From: Burkholderiales bacterium RIFOXYD12_FULL_59_19
Lineage (GTDB): Bacteria > Pseudomonadota > Gammaproteobacteria > Burkholderiales > Burkholderiaceae_C
Reading direction: 5' to 3'
DNA length: 64,000 bases
Assembly: GCA_001771065.1 (NCBI GenBank)
Contig: MESQ01000001.1
Span: forward strand, 1-64,000
Position numbers and translations under genes: made by a program. The notes beneath the pieces were generated by a model, which ran no database searches, was not told the DNA's origin, and saw only the letters and a program-made list of their open reading frames with translations. Of the stretch, positions 37,720 to 47,700 are shown piece after piece. How positions within the stretch are numbered: the stretch's first letter is position 1; each line of letters begins with the position of its first letter.

Positions 37720-38775
37720 CTAAACCACCGCCAGTGCCAGTTCCAGCCCCGACACAAACGCGTCTTCCACCCGGTGCCCCAAGCACCAGTCGCCGCACAC
37801 GCCCAGGCCTTTTTTGGCGTCCCACAGGTGGCTTTTGCCCAGAGGTTGGACGGTTTTGGCATAAAGCCAGCGCTGGCTGTCGACGTGGGCCGGCTCGGCG
37901 CGGATGCCCGTTACCTCGGAAAAAGCCTTCAGCAGCTTGGCCTCGGCACGTGACGCGTCGTCGTGGATGTGCTCTTGCGACCAGGCAGGGCTGGCCTGGA
38001 TGGTCCAGCGCTCAATGGGTTCACGCTTGGGTTTGCTCGACTCGCGCGCCAGCCAGGCAATGCGGTGGTGCGTGCTGCGCGCCGCGTTCCACTGCGGCCC
38101 CAGAGCCGACAGGCCGGGCTGCATGGCTTGCGGAAAAGCCAGCATCAGCGTCCAGCAGGGCGCCACCTTGACCTGGTCCAGCTGCTTGACCCAGGGCTTT
38201 TCCTGCTCGGAGGTCTGCAACAGGCTCTGCGCCTGGGCACTGGGTATGGCCAACAACACGCCATCAAAACCAGAAAACACATGCTGCGTGCCGTCGAGCC
38301 CTTCGGTGCGTAATTGCCATTTTTTGGCCAACAGCGCATCGGCTTCAATGCGGTTCACGCGCGTTTGTAGCTCGATGTGGCCGCCTGCCTCCAGCGGCGC
38401 GGCCCAGCCGTTCACCAGCGACTTCATGCCCGGCACCGCGACCCAGTGGGCGTCGTGGTTGGACAGGCCGGGGCCGGCCACATGGCCCAGCTCGTCGAGC
38501 ACCTGCACGCTGTTGGCGCTCCAGCGCTTGCACAGCGTGGGTGTGGTCTCTAGGGCTTGCAAAAAACGTGGGTCGCGCGCGGTGAAATACTGGGCGCCGT
38601 GGTCAAACGAGCCAAAAGCGCTGCTGCGGGTCGCCATGCGCCCGCTGGTGCTGCGACTCTTCTCAAAAACGGTCACCTGGTGGCCGGCCTGCACCAGCGT
38701 GCGGGCGCAGGCAATACCAGCCATACCGGCGCCAATCACGGCAAAATGTCGGGGTGCGCGCTGCGTTGTTGTCAT
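37720..38775 (-). CDS. Renalase-like FAD-dependent amine oxidase/oxidoreductase
   Basis: The 351-residue protein begins with an FAD-binding Rossmann motif ([17 protein letters not shown]). It contains [17 protein letters not shown] and [15 protein letters not shown], the pattern of the NAD(P)-binding amine-oxidase/renalase-like family. The C-terminus has [20 protein letters not shown], a second flavin contact. The substrate is unknown. ATG 38775 has a GGAG site. No partner gene is obvious. Confidence 0.88.
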   Translation of the reverse strand: MTTTQRAPRHFAVIGAGMAGIACARTLVQAGHQVTVFEKSRSTSGRMATRSSAFGSFDHGAQYFTARDPRFLQALETTPTLCKRWSANSVQVLDELGHVAGPGLSNHDAHWVAVPGMKSLVNGWAAPLEAGGHIELQTRVNRIEADALLAKKWQLRTEGLDGTQHVFSGFDGVLLAIPSAQAQSLLQTSEQEKPWVKQLDQVKVAPCWTLMLAFPQAMQPGLSALGPQWNAARSTHHRIAWLARESSKPKREPIERWTIQASPAWSQEHIHDDASRAEAKLLKAFSEVTGIRAEPAHVDSQRWLYAKTVQPLGKSHLWDAKKGLGVCGDWCLGHRVEDAFVSGLELALAVV

Positions 38776-38897
38776 ATTTTTCTCCAGTTGGTAACAATTT
38801 ATATGTCTTTGTGAATGTGACCGACTTTACCAGTCAGGCGATGTGCTTTTTTTTTGGGGTTGGGGTTTGTGGGGGCCACAAATACCTGAAACCCGCA
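38776..38897. other. Short intergenic stretch with a degenerate repeat-like end
   Basis: There is no gene here. A weak sequence similar to the palindromic family (AAACCCGCACTACAGG, 38890-38905) spans the border with the LysR gene; the similarity is low. Confidence 0.3.
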
Positions 38898-39833
38898 CTA
38901 CAGGCCACGGTGGCGCTCCAGCAAGGCGGTGCGGGTGTTGGTGCACTCCAGTTGCGTCAGCCACCATTGCAAAGCGCGCCCGGTCGCGTTGCTGGCGGCG
39001 CGCCAGGCATAGTTAACACGCACCACCCTGGGTGCACGCTCGGTTTTTTTCACCACCAATCGGCCGGTGTCAATGAACGGGCCAGCCATACAGTCGGGCA
39101 AAGACCCACAGCCCAGGCCGCGCAATTGGGCGTCCAGTTTGTCCTGCATGGTGGCCACGGTAAACACATCCTGCCCGCCCAGCAAGCCAATCGTCACGCC
39201 CCGGCCGCGGCTAATGGTGTCGGCCACGGCCACGGCACGGTGCGCCCGCATCACCTCATCGGACAGCGGCTCAGCGGCCTTGGCCAACGGATGGTGCGGC
39301 GCCACGGCATACACAAAACGCACATCCCCCAGCGGCTTGGCATGAATCGCCGTGTTTTGCACCAGGTCGGGCACGCCCAACGCCAGATCGGCCTCACCGC
39401 TGGTCAGGGCCTCGAGCGTGCCCGACAGGGTTTCGTCGCGCAGGCGGATGCGGGTGGGCGGGTTCATGGCAAAAAAACTGTCCACCAACTCCATCACCGT
39501 GGCCTTGGCAATGATGCTGTCCACTGCCAGCGTCAGTTGCGGCTCCCAGCCCGTGGCCACACGTTTCACGCGGTTGGCCACCGCCTCCAGGTCTTCCAGC
39601 AAACGCTCGCTCTCTCGCAGCAACTCCTGGCCCGCCACCGTGGGCAAGGCGCGGCGCGAACTGCGGTCAAACAGCAGCACGTCCAGCGCGTCTTCAAGCT
39701 GGCGCACGCGGTAGGTGAGGGCGCTGGGCACCATGCCAAGCACTCGCGCGGCGGCGGCAAAACTGCCGGTGCTGGCAATGGTTTGCAACATGGCCAGGGC
39801 CTCAGGGGTCAAAACATTGCGGGCAATTTGCAT
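38898..39833 (-). CDS. LysR-family transcriptional regulator
   Basis: This is a 311-residue LTTR. The N-terminal winged helix has MLQTIASTGSFAAAARVLGM (residues about 15-34) and SALTYRVRQLEDALDVLLFD. The effector domain follows (PPTRIRLRDETLSGTLEALT). It is divergent from the pirin and flavodoxin-like genes, an arrangement frequently seen for LTTRs that control pirin. A palindromic LTTR box lies just upstream of its ATG. Confidence 0.93.
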   Translation of the reverse strand: MQIARNVLTPEALAMLQTIASTGSFAAAARVLGMVPSALTYRVRQLEDALDVLLFDRSSRRALPTVAGQELLRESERLLEDLEAVANRVKRVATGWEPQLTLAVDSIIAKATVMELVDSFFAMNPPTRIRLRDETLSGTLEALTSGEADLALGVPDLVQNTAIHAKPLGDVRFVYAVAPHHPLAKAAEPLSDEVMRAHRAVAVADTISRGRGVTIGLLGGQDVFTVATMQDKLDAQLRGLGCGSLPDCMAGPFIDTGRLVVKKTERAPRVVRVNYAWRAASNATGRALQWWLTQLECTNTRTALLERHRGL

Positions 39834-39848
39834 GGTGTGCTAGCTTTA

Positions 39849-39865
39849 ATTCAAACGGATTGAAT
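39849..39865. promoter_or_regulatory. Putative LysR-type operator
   Basis: ATTCAA-N5-TTGAAT is a perfect inverted repeat fitting the LTTR T-N11-A pattern. It lies 16 nt upstream of the LysR ATG and within the divergent LysR/pirin promoter region. Confidence 0.7.
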
Positions 39866-39938
39866 GATGCCATCAAAACGCTTGTTCTTTTTTACCTGGT
39901 TTTACAACTACAGTTGAGCTTACATAAGGAGATACGTG

Positions 39939-40640
39939 ATGCTCACACTCAGACCTTCCCAAGAGCGCGGCCATGCAGACCACGGCTGGCTCAAGTCGTT
40001 TCATAGTTTTTCGTTTGCCGGTTATTACGACCCGGCGCACATGGGCTGGGGCAACCTGCGCGTCATCAACGAAGACCGCGTGGCCCCCGGCAAAGGCTTT
40101 GGCACCCACAGCCACCGCGACATGGAAATTGTGAGCTACGTCTTGCAGGGCGCACTGGCTCACAAAGACAGCATGGGCAACGTCAAATCGATTCCGCCCG
40201 GCGACGTGCAGCGCATGAGCGCCGGCACCGGTGTGCAGCACAGCGAATTCAACTTTGCGCCTGACGAGACCACGCATTTTTTGCAAATCTGGATCGAACC
40301 CAATGTGTTGGGCGTCGCACCCAGCTACCAACAAACCACCTTTCCCGACGCTGCCAAACAGGGCCGCCTGTGCCTGGTGGCATCAAACGACGGCGCACAG
40401 GGTTCGGTCACCCTCAACGCCGACGCCCGCTTGTATGCCGGCCTGTTCGACGCCGGGCAAACTGCCACCCTTGCACTGGCCGCTGGTCGCAAATCTTATG
40501 TGCACCTGGTGCGCGGCGCCCTGAGCGTGAACGGTGTGGCCCTGCGCACCGGCGACGCCGCCATGCTGGCCGACGAACCCGAGGTGGTGCTTGCCGACGC
40601 GCAAGACGCCGAGGTGCTGGTGTTTGATTTGAATGCCTGA
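39939..40640 (+). CDS. Pirin-family protein
   Basis: The 233-residue bicupin resembles YhhW-type pirins, metal-binding proteins that can dioxygenate quercetin. HSFSFAGYYDPAHMGWGNLR and the metal-site segment GTHSHRDMEIVSYVLQGAL are typical, followed by DVQRMSAGTGVQHSEFN with the second set of ligands. ATG 39939 behind AAGGAG is chosen over the adjacent GTG 39936. A flavodoxin-like gene follows on the same strand. Confidence 0.92.
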   Translation: MLTLRPSQERGHADHGWLKSFHSFSFAGYYDPAHMGWGNLRVINEDRVAPGKGFGTHSHRDMEIVSYVLQGALAHKDSMGNVKSIPPGDVQRMSAGTGVQHSEFNFAPDETTHFLQIWIEPNVLGVAPSYQQTTFPDAAKQGRLCLVASNDGAQGSVTLNADARLYAGLFDAGQTATLALAAGRKSYVHLVRGALSVNGVALRTGDAAMLADEPEVVLADAQDAEVLVFDLNA

Positions 40641-40648
40641 ACGGGCGC

Positions 40649-40676
40649 TTTGTCGACTTCAGTCCGCCCTACAAAA
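40649..40676. repeat. Palindromic repeat copy 11, hybrid and truncated
   Basis: TGTCGACTTCAGTCCGCC has a left arm of the GGTCGAC type and a right arm of the GTCCGCC type, followed by CCTACAAA. It lies between pirin and the flavodoxin-like gene. Confidence 0.8.
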
Positions 40677-40721
40677 TACCACTCACAGATACTTTTTTTT
40701 ATTTTCAAAAGGACTTTCATC

Positions 40722-41273
40722 ATGGCAAAAGTTGCAGTTGTTTTTCATTCAGGTTATGGCCACACCCTGCGCATGGCGCAATCGGTGGCTGATGGCGCCA
40801 ACGCCCAGCTGGTAGCGATAGATGCCGACGGCAACCTGACTGACGCAGGCTGGGCCACCCTGGACGAGGCCGACGCCATCATCATGGGCAGCCCCACCTA
40901 CATGGGCAGCGTGAGCTGGCAATTTAAAAAATTCGCCGACGCCTCCAGCAAAGCCTGGTTCAGCCAAGCCTGGAAAGACAAAATCTTTGGCGGCTTTACC
41001 GCCAGTTCCAACATCAACGGCGACAAACACTCCACGCTGCACTACTTCATGACGCTGGCCATGCAGCATGGTGGCATCTGGGTCGGCACCGGCCTGCACT
41101 ACAACAACACCAAAGCGGCGCTGCGCAGCGACGTCAACTACCTGGCCTCCAGCGCCGGCCCCATGGCGCAAACCCCCGGCGATGCCGGCGGCGCAGAAAT
41201 GAACACCGGCGACCTTGAAACCGCCCGTCTTTTCGGCCAGCGCGTGGCAGAGGTGGCTGCCAAATTTAAGTAG
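40722..41273 (+). CDS. WrbA/flavodoxin-family NAD(P)H quinone oxidoreductase
   Basis: The 183-residue FMN protein begins VAVVFHSGYGHTLRMAQ (phosphate-binding loop). It contains DAIIMGSPTYMGSVSWQFKK and the GGFTASSNINGDKHSTLHYF segment of flavodoxin-like NADPH-dependent reductases. It probably reduces quinones under oxidative or electrophile stress. ATG 40722 (AAAAGGAC site) gives the family length. It pairs with pirin and the divergent LysR gene, suggesting a quinone or electrophile response unit. Confidence 0.9.
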   Translation: MAKVAVVFHSGYGHTLRMAQSVADGANAQLVAIDADGNLTDAGWATLDEADAIIMGSPTYMGSVSWQFKKFADASSKAWFSQAWKDKIFGGFTASSNINGDKHSTLHYFMTLAMQHGGIWVGTGLHYNNTKAALRSDVNYLASSAGPMAQTPGDAGGAEMNTGDLETARLFGQRVAEVAAKFK

Positions 41274-41295
41274 GGGGTTTGTGGGGGGTGGGGTT

Positions 41296-41376
41296 TTGTA
41301 GGGTCGACTTCAGTCGACCTGGCGGACTGAAGTCTGCCCTACAAACGACCTGGTGGGTGCAAGTCCGCCCTACAAA
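41296..41376. repeat. Palindromic repeat copy 12, upstream of rlmB
   Basis: TGTAGGGTCGACTTCAGTCG, then GGCGGACTGAAGTCTGCC with CTACA, then GGTGGGTGCAAGTCCGCC with CTACA. The copy contains three units with different arms. Confidence 0.9.
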
Positions 41377-41413
41377 TACCAACGGCTGGCACGAAGCCGC
41401 GATAATTGCGGGC

Positions 41414-42190
41414 ATGTCTATTTCCAAAGTTCTGTTCGGCTTTCATGCCGTGGGTGTACGCCTGAAAACCGCGCCCAAATCCATCGTCGAAATTTACGTC
41501 GACCCGACCCGCCGTGACGCCCGCATGCGCCAATTTGTCGACAAAGTCAAAGAAGCCGGTGTGCGCTTGTTAGAGGCCGACAGCATGCGCCTGGCCAAGC
41601 TCTGCGGTAGCCACGGGCACCAGGGCGTGGCGGCGCGGGTGCATGAGCTAACCCAAGTAACCTCGCTGGACGAATTGCTGGAGCAACTCGAAGCAAGCCA
41701 GCAGGAACTGCCAGTAGCTGAGCGTGTGCAGCCGCTCATATTGGTGCTCGACGGCGTCACCGACCCGCACAACCTGGGTGCCTGCCTGCGCGTGGCCGAT
41801 GGCGCTGGCGTACATGCCGTCATTGCGCCCAAAGACCACGCGGCCGGCATCAACGCCACCGTGGCCAAAGTAGCCAGCGGCGCGGCAGAAACCGTGCCGT
41901 ACTTCATGGTGACCAACCTGGCGCGCACCCTGGGCGAGCTCAAGGAACGCAACATCTGGATCATTGGCACCAGCGATATTGCCCCCAAAACGCTTTACCA
42001 GGCTGACCTAACAGGCCCGGTTGCGCTGGTGCTGGGCGCCGAGGGCGACGGCATGCGCCAGCTCACCGCCAAAACCTGCGACGAACTCATCAGCATCCCG
42101 ATGCACGGCGCCGTGGAAAGCCTGAACGTGTCGGTGGCCAGCGGTGTCTGTCTGTACGAAGCGCTACGCCAACGCTTGCAGAAAAACTAG
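41414..42190 (+). CDS. rlmB: 23S rRNA (guanosine-2'-O)-methyltransferase RlmB
   Basis: The 258-residue SPOUT enzyme methylates G2251 of 23S rRNA. The N-terminal substrate-binding domain begins VLFGFHAVGVRLKTAPKSI. SPOUT knot motifs are LVLDGVTDPHNLGACLRVAD, VALVLGAEGDGMRQLT and IPMHGAVESLNVSVASGV. ATG 41414 (MSISKVLFG) is chosen, because the longer frame reads the palindromic repeat upstream. Confidence 0.95.
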   Translation: MSISKVLFGFHAVGVRLKTAPKSIVEIYVDPTRRDARMRQFVDKVKEAGVRLLEADSMRLAKLCGSHGHQGVAARVHELTQVTSLDELLEQLEASQQELPVAERVQPLILVLDGVTDPHNLGACLRVADGAGVHAVIAPKDHAAGINATVAKVASGAAETVPYFMVTNLARTLGELKERNIWIIGTSDIAPKTLYQADLTGPVALVLGAEGDGMRQLTAKTCDELISIPMHGAVESLNVSVASGVCLYEALRQRLQKN

Positions 42191-42194
42191 CACC

Positions 42195-42405
42195 GAAAAA
42201 GGGGACGCTACCCTGGAAAAGGGGACGCTACCCTTTAATTTAAAAACTGCCTTGTAAAGTTGACAACGGCCAGCGCAATCAGAATACCCATCATCCAGGA
42301 CAGCTTGTCCATTTTTGCATCCAAGCCGTTCATGCGCCACTCAACCTGATAAAAGGGTAGCGTCCCCTTTTACCTCCTGATAAAAGGGTAGCGTCCCCTT
42401 TTACC
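42195..42405. mobile_element. Remnant element bordered by paired AAAAGGG hairpin repeats
   Basis: Two copies of AAAAGGGGACGCTACCCT (from 42195 and 42216) face two inverted copies AAAAGGGTAGCGTCCCCTTT (from about 42351 and 42383). Each is a hairpin with AAAAGGG/CCCTTTT-like arms. This spacing and inverted layout resembles the short repeats carried by REP-associated or other non-autonomous elements. The enclosed 110 nt encode only a small gene fragment and no transposase. Confidence 0.65.
42235..42333 (-). pseudogene. Fragment of a short membrane-anchored protein
   Basis: The 32-residue reading begins MNGLDAKMDKLSWMMG and continues into a hydrophobic helix, then NFTRQFLN. It looks like the C-terminal anchor of a coiled-coil plus transmembrane protein. 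The upstream frame runs straight into the flanking repeat. It is probably a trapped remnant rather than a functional gene. Confidence 0.4.
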
Positions 42406-42435
42406 ATTGGCCTTTCTCAACAGCCTGTAGGCAGC

Positions 42436-42574
42436 GGACTATGTCGGGCAATGGACGTGAATTTGCCCAGCCCAGTATCTGATGCCCAATCATGATGGCA
42501 CGCGTCACCAAATTGCAAGACATAGTCCGGTTGGGTAGATAGTGGCGCCTATGTCGCTGGAGACATAGGCGCCA
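42436..42574. repeat. Inverted repeats with shared TATGTC core
   Basis: GGACTATGTC (42436-42445) pairs with GACATAGTCC (42519-42528). TGGCGCCTATGTC (42543-42555) pairs with GACATAGGCGCCA (42562-42574), a perfect 13-bp hairpin with a 6-nt loop. All four arms share CTATGTC or its complement. The right end touches the truncated recombinase tail, so these may be ends of an insertion element. Confidence 0.65.
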
Positions 42575-42785
42575 TACAACAGCGATGCACTTGCTGCAGT
42601 CTGGCGAGCCCATTGAGGGAATCGCCCTCTGGCTGGGTCACGAGAGCCCGACAACCACCCACCATTACGTGGAGGCTAACCTCGCCATGAAGGAACAGGC
42701 GCTGGCGAAACTACAGGATCCCAAAACCACCGCAGGGCGTTTTCGGGCTACTGACTCGCTATTGAAGTTCCTTAAGACGCTGTGA
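42572..42785 (+). pseudogene. C-terminal remnant of a tyrosine recombinase/transposase
   Basis: From RHTTAMHLLQSGEPIEGIAL through LWLGHESPTTTHHYVEANLA this is the tail of an XerD-like recombinase of the insertion-element type. It carries the catalytic His and Tyr (HHYVEAN) and ends LLKFLKTL. Everything upstream of the RH pair is replaced by the palindromes just described. Without the N-terminal and most of the catalytic domain it cannot function. Confidence 0.8.
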
Positions 42786-42959
42786 TTATGTGAATTGCAC
42801 GGGCAGGTCGATTGCAAATATACCGGTCATCGACCTGCACATGCGAATTGAACTTCTCATAATTGGGAACTTCCCATAATGGTCGTCAAAAGACACCAAA
42901 AGCTGAGAGTCCCCCAGAAATTTCCGGTGTGAGGCATAGCGTCGTTGGCTTCATGCGGT
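42786..42959. other. Intergenic remainder before recD
   Basis: No gene, RNA or clear terminator is visible in this stretch, which separates the recombinase tail from the 3' end of recD. Confidence 0.5.
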
Positions 42960-44729
42960 TCACAGATCAGTCAGCCCACCGCTGCGCAGCACTCGGGCCG
43001 CCACCGCGTGCCACAGCACCTGTGCCTGCGGTACCACCAGCGTCAGTCGCGTTTTGGCCCGCGTCATGCCGGTGTAAAGCAGCTCGCGCGTCAGCACCGC
43101 CACCGGCCTGTCCGGCAAAACCAGGGCGACATGGTCAAATTCGGAACCTTGCGATTTGTGCACGGTCATGGCAAAAACCGTTTCCACCGCGTCCAGCCTG
43201 GCTGGCAAGACCCAGCGCATGCCGCCTTGACCGTCGGGGAACGCCACGCGCAGCCCCCTGGCATGATTCAGGCACAGGCCAACGTCGCCATTCATCAATT
43301 TGAGGTTGTAGTCATTGCGCGTCACCATCACCGGGCGACCGGCGTACCACCCCTCGCCAGGCAACCCCAGGCTGGCGGCAATGCGCTGGTTCAGGTAGTC
43401 CACACCCCAGGGGCCGTCACGCACCGCGCACAGCACCTGAAAGCTGGCAAACGCCTTGAGTGCGGCCAGCGCCTGCGCGTCGTTGCAAACGCTGGATTTG
43501 AAGTTTTCAAGTTGTTGCAGCCACGCTTGCCAGCTCTGCTGCACCAGCGCCTTCAAGCGTGGGTCATGCGCCTGGCCAGGTTGCAGCCGGGTGACGCTGG
43601 CTGGCGCATCACGGCGCCAGTCAGGCGCTTGGCTCCACAGTCTGGCGACTCCGGCGCTGTCGCCCGCATTCACGGCGCGCGCCCATTGGCCGATGCCACT
43701 GTCGTCGGCAAAGCGGTGGCTCAGGCGCAGCATGACGGTTTGTTGTGCCAGGGCCGAGCCGTCACCAGCCCAGGCGCGCAAGCCGGCGCCGGTGGTTTGC
43801 GCCAGCCAGGCCAGCGTGTCAGGAGTGTAATTGCCCTGGTCGGCACCGGCACACAGTTGGCCCATCACGGCGCCGGCTTCGACCGAGGCCAGTTGGTCTT
43901 TGTCGCCCAGCAGGATCAGGCTGGCGCTCAAGGGCACGGCGGCCAGCAGGCGGGCCATCATGTCGAGGTCGATCATCGAGGCTTCGTCCACCACCACCAG
44001 GTCCACGGCCAACTCCGGCACGGCGTCTTGCGCCAGGTTGCTGCGCACTTGCAGCAGTTTGTGCAAGGTGACGGCCTGGGTCGGGATGTGTTGCTGCAAC
44101 TGGGTGGGCAGTTTTTGCACCGCCGATGCGATCGATTCGCCCAGCCGGGCTGCCGCCTTGCCGGTGGGGGCCGCCAGCGCGATGCGCAAGGGCGTGGTTT
44201 GGCGTGCCGGGTCGGACTGCAGCAGAGCCAGCAGGCGCACCACGGTGGTGGTTTTGCCGGTGCCGGGGCCGCCGGTGATGAGTGTGAAGCGTTTGCGCGC
44301 GGCCAGGGCACAGGCCACCTTTTGCCAATCCGGGGCGGTGGTTTGCGCACCTGTATCGAACAGCTGCGACAGTGTTTCGCTCAGGTTTGCGGGCACAGGG
44401 CAGGGCTGCGCAAGACGGGCCGCAATCGAGGCGCGGATGTTTTGCTCGGCGCTCCAGTTGCGGCGCAGGTACAGGCGCGCACCGTCCAGCACCAGCGGGC
44501 TGTTGGGGCCGTTAATCCAGGGCAGGCTGGCCGCGCTCTGGCGCAATTCAGGCGCCAGCGTGCTCAGGTCCAGGCAGGCATGGCCCAGGCCGAACTGCTG
44601 GCTGACCCGGGCCGCCAGTTCGCCGTGCAGCGGGTTGGCGCTGGGTTGCACTTCTTGCAAAAATGCCACCAGCGCCCGGTCCAGTCCGGTCAGTGCCAGG
44701 GTGTCGGTTTCATTCAGTGAGGCGCTCAT
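42960..44729 (-). CDS. recD: RecBCD exonuclease V, RecD subunit
   Basis: The 589-residue helicase subunit moves 5'-3' in the RecBCD complex for double-strand-break repair. Walker A is TLITGGPGTGKTTTVVRLLA and Walker B/DEAD-like is VVDEASMIDLDMMARLL. Helicase motif GDKDQLASVEAGAVMGQL and the C-terminal FAMTVHKSQGSEFDHVALVL with LLYTGMTRAK follow. I start at ATG 44729, whose ATGA overlaps the recB stop. It is the last gene of recC-recB-recD. Confidence 0.95.
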   Translation of the reverse strand: MSASLNETDTLALTGLDRALVAFLQEVQPSANPLHGELAARVSQQFGLGHACLDLSTLAPELRQSAASLPWINGPNSPLVLDGARLYLRRNWSAEQNIRASIAARLAQPCPVPANLSETLSQLFDTGAQTTAPDWQKVACALAARKRFTLITGGPGTGKTTTVVRLLALLQSDPARQTTPLRIALAAPTGKAAARLGESIASAVQKLPTQLQQHIPTQAVTLHKLLQVRSNLAQDAVPELAVDLVVVDEASMIDLDMMARLLAAVPLSASLILLGDKDQLASVEAGAVMGQLCAGADQGNYTPDTLAWLAQTTGAGLRAWAGDGSALAQQTVMLRLSHRFADDSGIGQWARAVNAGDSAGVARLWSQAPDWRRDAPASVTRLQPGQAHDPRLKALVQQSWQAWLQQLENFKSSVCNDAQALAALKAFASFQVLCAVRDGPWGVDYLNQRIAASLGLPGEGWYAGRPVMVTRNDYNLKLMNGDVGLCLNHARGLRVAFPDGQGGMRWVLPARLDAVETVFAMTVHKSQGSEFDHVALVLPDRPVAVLTRELLYTGMTRAKTRLTLVVPQAQVLWHAVAARVLRSGGLTDL

Positions 44730-47700
44730 GAGGCTGCCTCCCAAGGGTCAGCACGCGCGGAGCTCGCAGAAAACGCCGCGTCAAGTGCTTCAATCAGGGC
44801 CTTGGGTGGCCGGTCCTGGTACAGCCCGGCGCCGGATTGGTCAATGCCGCGCAGAAACAGGTACAGCGCGCCGCCCACATGCCGGTCATAGTCGTAGTCT
44901 GCCAGGCGAGATTTCAGCAGCCGGTGCAGTGCCAGCAGGTACAGGCTGTACTGCACGTCATAGCGGTGCGCCAGCATGGCCTGCTGCAGTTGCGCCGGCT
45001 CGTAGCCCGGCAGCTTGTTGGACTTGTAATCGAGCACGTAATAGCGGTCGTCAAACTCCAGCACCAAGTCCATGAAGCCGGTGAGCATGCCCTCCAGTTG
45101 CCGCGGCTGCATGGCTTGGCGCGGTTGGCCGACCAGCACATGTGCAGCGATCAGGTGGTCAAGCCGGGCGCTGTCCAGGGCGCTGACCTTCAGGCTGAAG
45201 GCCATCTCGGCCCAGTGTTGGTCGGGCGTCAAGCTGGCCAACACCAGCTTGGATGAGACCGACACAGACAAGGGCGTGCGGACGATGGCGGGCACCCAGG
45301 CGCCCAGTAAATCGCACTCGGTCTCATCCAGTTTTAGTGCTTGCGCCTTGCGGGTCAGCAGCTTGTGCCAGTCGGCGGCCACAGCTGCCGACGGGTTGTT
45401 TTGCGCGGCCGGCCAGCCCTGTTGCGCCTGCCATTCCAGCAGGTCATGCAGCAGGGTGCCGTAGTGGCTGCCGGCAGGGAAGGCATTGAACGGCGGGGAC
45501 AGCAAGTCGGGCTGGACTGGCAGATCGGTGGCTTGGGGCAGGGTGCTGTCGATTTGGGCATCGCCCAGGCGTTCGTCCAGCGCGGACCCGGGGGTTGGCG
45601 CCGGGTTGGCGGTTTCTACATCACGCGTGAGCGCGCTGAAGCTCGCGCTCCACCAGCGGCTGCGCAACTGGCGCCGGGGTGTGAGCGCCGGTTTCCAGAT
45701 TTTGGCGGCTGCCTGCGGCGTGTACGCGCTGTCGTCGGGCGCGGGTGCGTATTGCACCACGATATGTTCGGACGCCCACGCCCTGAGGCACTGCGCCAGG
45801 TCGTCGCTGGTCTGGCGGCCCAGCAGCGCCGACACCGCACTTTTGACTTTGGGGCTCTTGCCGTCCATGTCGCCCCGGGTCGGGGTGATGCCCAGCCACA
45901 CCGCTTGCTCGGCGCGGGTCAGCGCCACATACAGCAGGCGGATGTCTTCGGCCAGCCGCAAGCCATCGTCCTGGCCGCTGTCAGCAGGCCGGTAGTTGGC
46001 CACAAAAGGCAGGAACACCAGCGGGTATTGCAGCCCCTTGGCCTTGTGCAGGGTGATGACCTGCACCAGATCGGCATCACTCTCAAGGCGCAATTGCGCC
46101 GTGTCGCCACTGGCTTGCGGGTCGCGCAACTGGTCTTCAAGGTAACGCAGCAGCGCGCCTTCGCCCTGCAAACCCAGACTGGCGCTTTGCAGCAAATCGC
46201 CCAGATGCAGCAGGTTGGTCAGCTGGCGCTCGCCCTGCGTGCTGGCAGCGTCGCCCTGGTTGAGCAGCCGTGCCGGAATGGACTGCGCATGCAGCAGATG
46301 GTGCAGCATCGGCAAAAAGCCCTGGCGCTGCCAGATTTTTTGCCAGCCATGAAAACGTTCGCTCAATTCGTCCCAGGCGACTTCATCTTGGAATAGGTTT
46401 TCAAGCTCGTGCCAGGGCAGTCCCCATAGCGCGGTTGCCAGCGCGGCCCGGATGTATTGGGCGTCACGCGGCTGGGCCACGGCCCGCAAAATGCGCCACA
46501 GGTCGGTGGCCTGTGCGGTGGCAAACACACTGTCGCGCTCCGACAGGTACACGCTGCGCACACCACGGTTTGAGAGGGCGGTGCGAATGGCGCGCGCCTC
46601 CACCCAGTTCTTCACCAGCACCGCCATGGCGCCGGGTCGGGCGGCACCCGCATTGAGCAAGCCCACCATTTGGGTGGCAAAGACCTCGGCCAGTTGACGC
46701 AACAGCACGGGCTTGCGCGGCATTCTGGCGTTCTGCAGGTGCCAGACGGTCATGGCCGGTTGGGCCTGGCCTGCCACTTGCAGCGGCAGCACCTTGTCAT
46801 TGCAGGCGGTCACCATCTCATAAGGCACGTCGCCAAAAGGTTTGGCCGCGTGGTCAAACACATGGTTCACGGCCGCCACCAGCGCTGACGTTGAGCGGAA
46901 GTTGCCCGACAGGGTGTGAATCGCCTGGGCTTGCTCGCGGGCGCCCAGGTAGGTGGCCAGGTCGGCGCCGCGAAAGCTGTAAATGGCCTGCTTGGGGTCG
47001 CCAATCATGATCAGGCCGGTGTCGTGAGGCGTGCCGGGCGCGGCGCCATAGATTTTGGACAGCGCGCCATACTGCCAGGGGTCGGTGTCCTGAAACTCGT
47101 CGACCAGCGCCACCGGAAACTGTTGGCGAATGGCGTCGGCCAGGCGGCCATCGGGGGCATGCAGCGCGTGGTACAGGTGCTGCAGCAGGTCGGAAAAATC
47201 GAACTGTGCCAAGCGGGCTTTTGCCTGGTGGTAGGCCGCGCCTACCTCAGAGGCGGCGTGGGCCAGCAGCAGTTCGGCCACTTCGGGTTCGGCAGCAAGA
47301 TGCTCGCTGAGGGCTTCGATGTGGGCAAAAGCGCTGTGTTGTGCCGCCTCAGCCCAGCCCTTTTCCAGCAGGCGTGACGTGGCAAAACGTTGCAGCGTCT
47401 CCAATTTGATGCTGTCGCCCTGCTGCCAGGCCGACATTTGCTCAAGCCAGCCCGCCAGCCAGTCGGCGCGGTAACCCTTTATGGCCTTGCGTGCGGCGGC
47501 TTCGGTCACCCGCACCACCAGTTCAGGCGTCCATGCGAGCCGTGCGTTGGACGCCAGCGCGTGCTGCTGGTGTTGCCGGAGCTCCCAGGCCTGGATGATC
47601 ACATCGGGCGTCTGCCCCGGCGCGGTGGCTGCACGAGGCGCCTTGTCTTCCATGGCCCAGATTTGTCCCAGTTGCTCAAGCAAGTCCTGCGGGTTACTGC

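Noticed and set aside
42401-42613. Minus-strand 70-residue ORF ending LQAVEKGQW
   Set aside because: It crosses the palindromes and part of the recombinase tail, and no family is recognised. A remnant is possible but unsupported.
42945-44720. Long plus-strand ORF of 591 codons
   Set aside because: It is antisense to recD, which has clear motifs.
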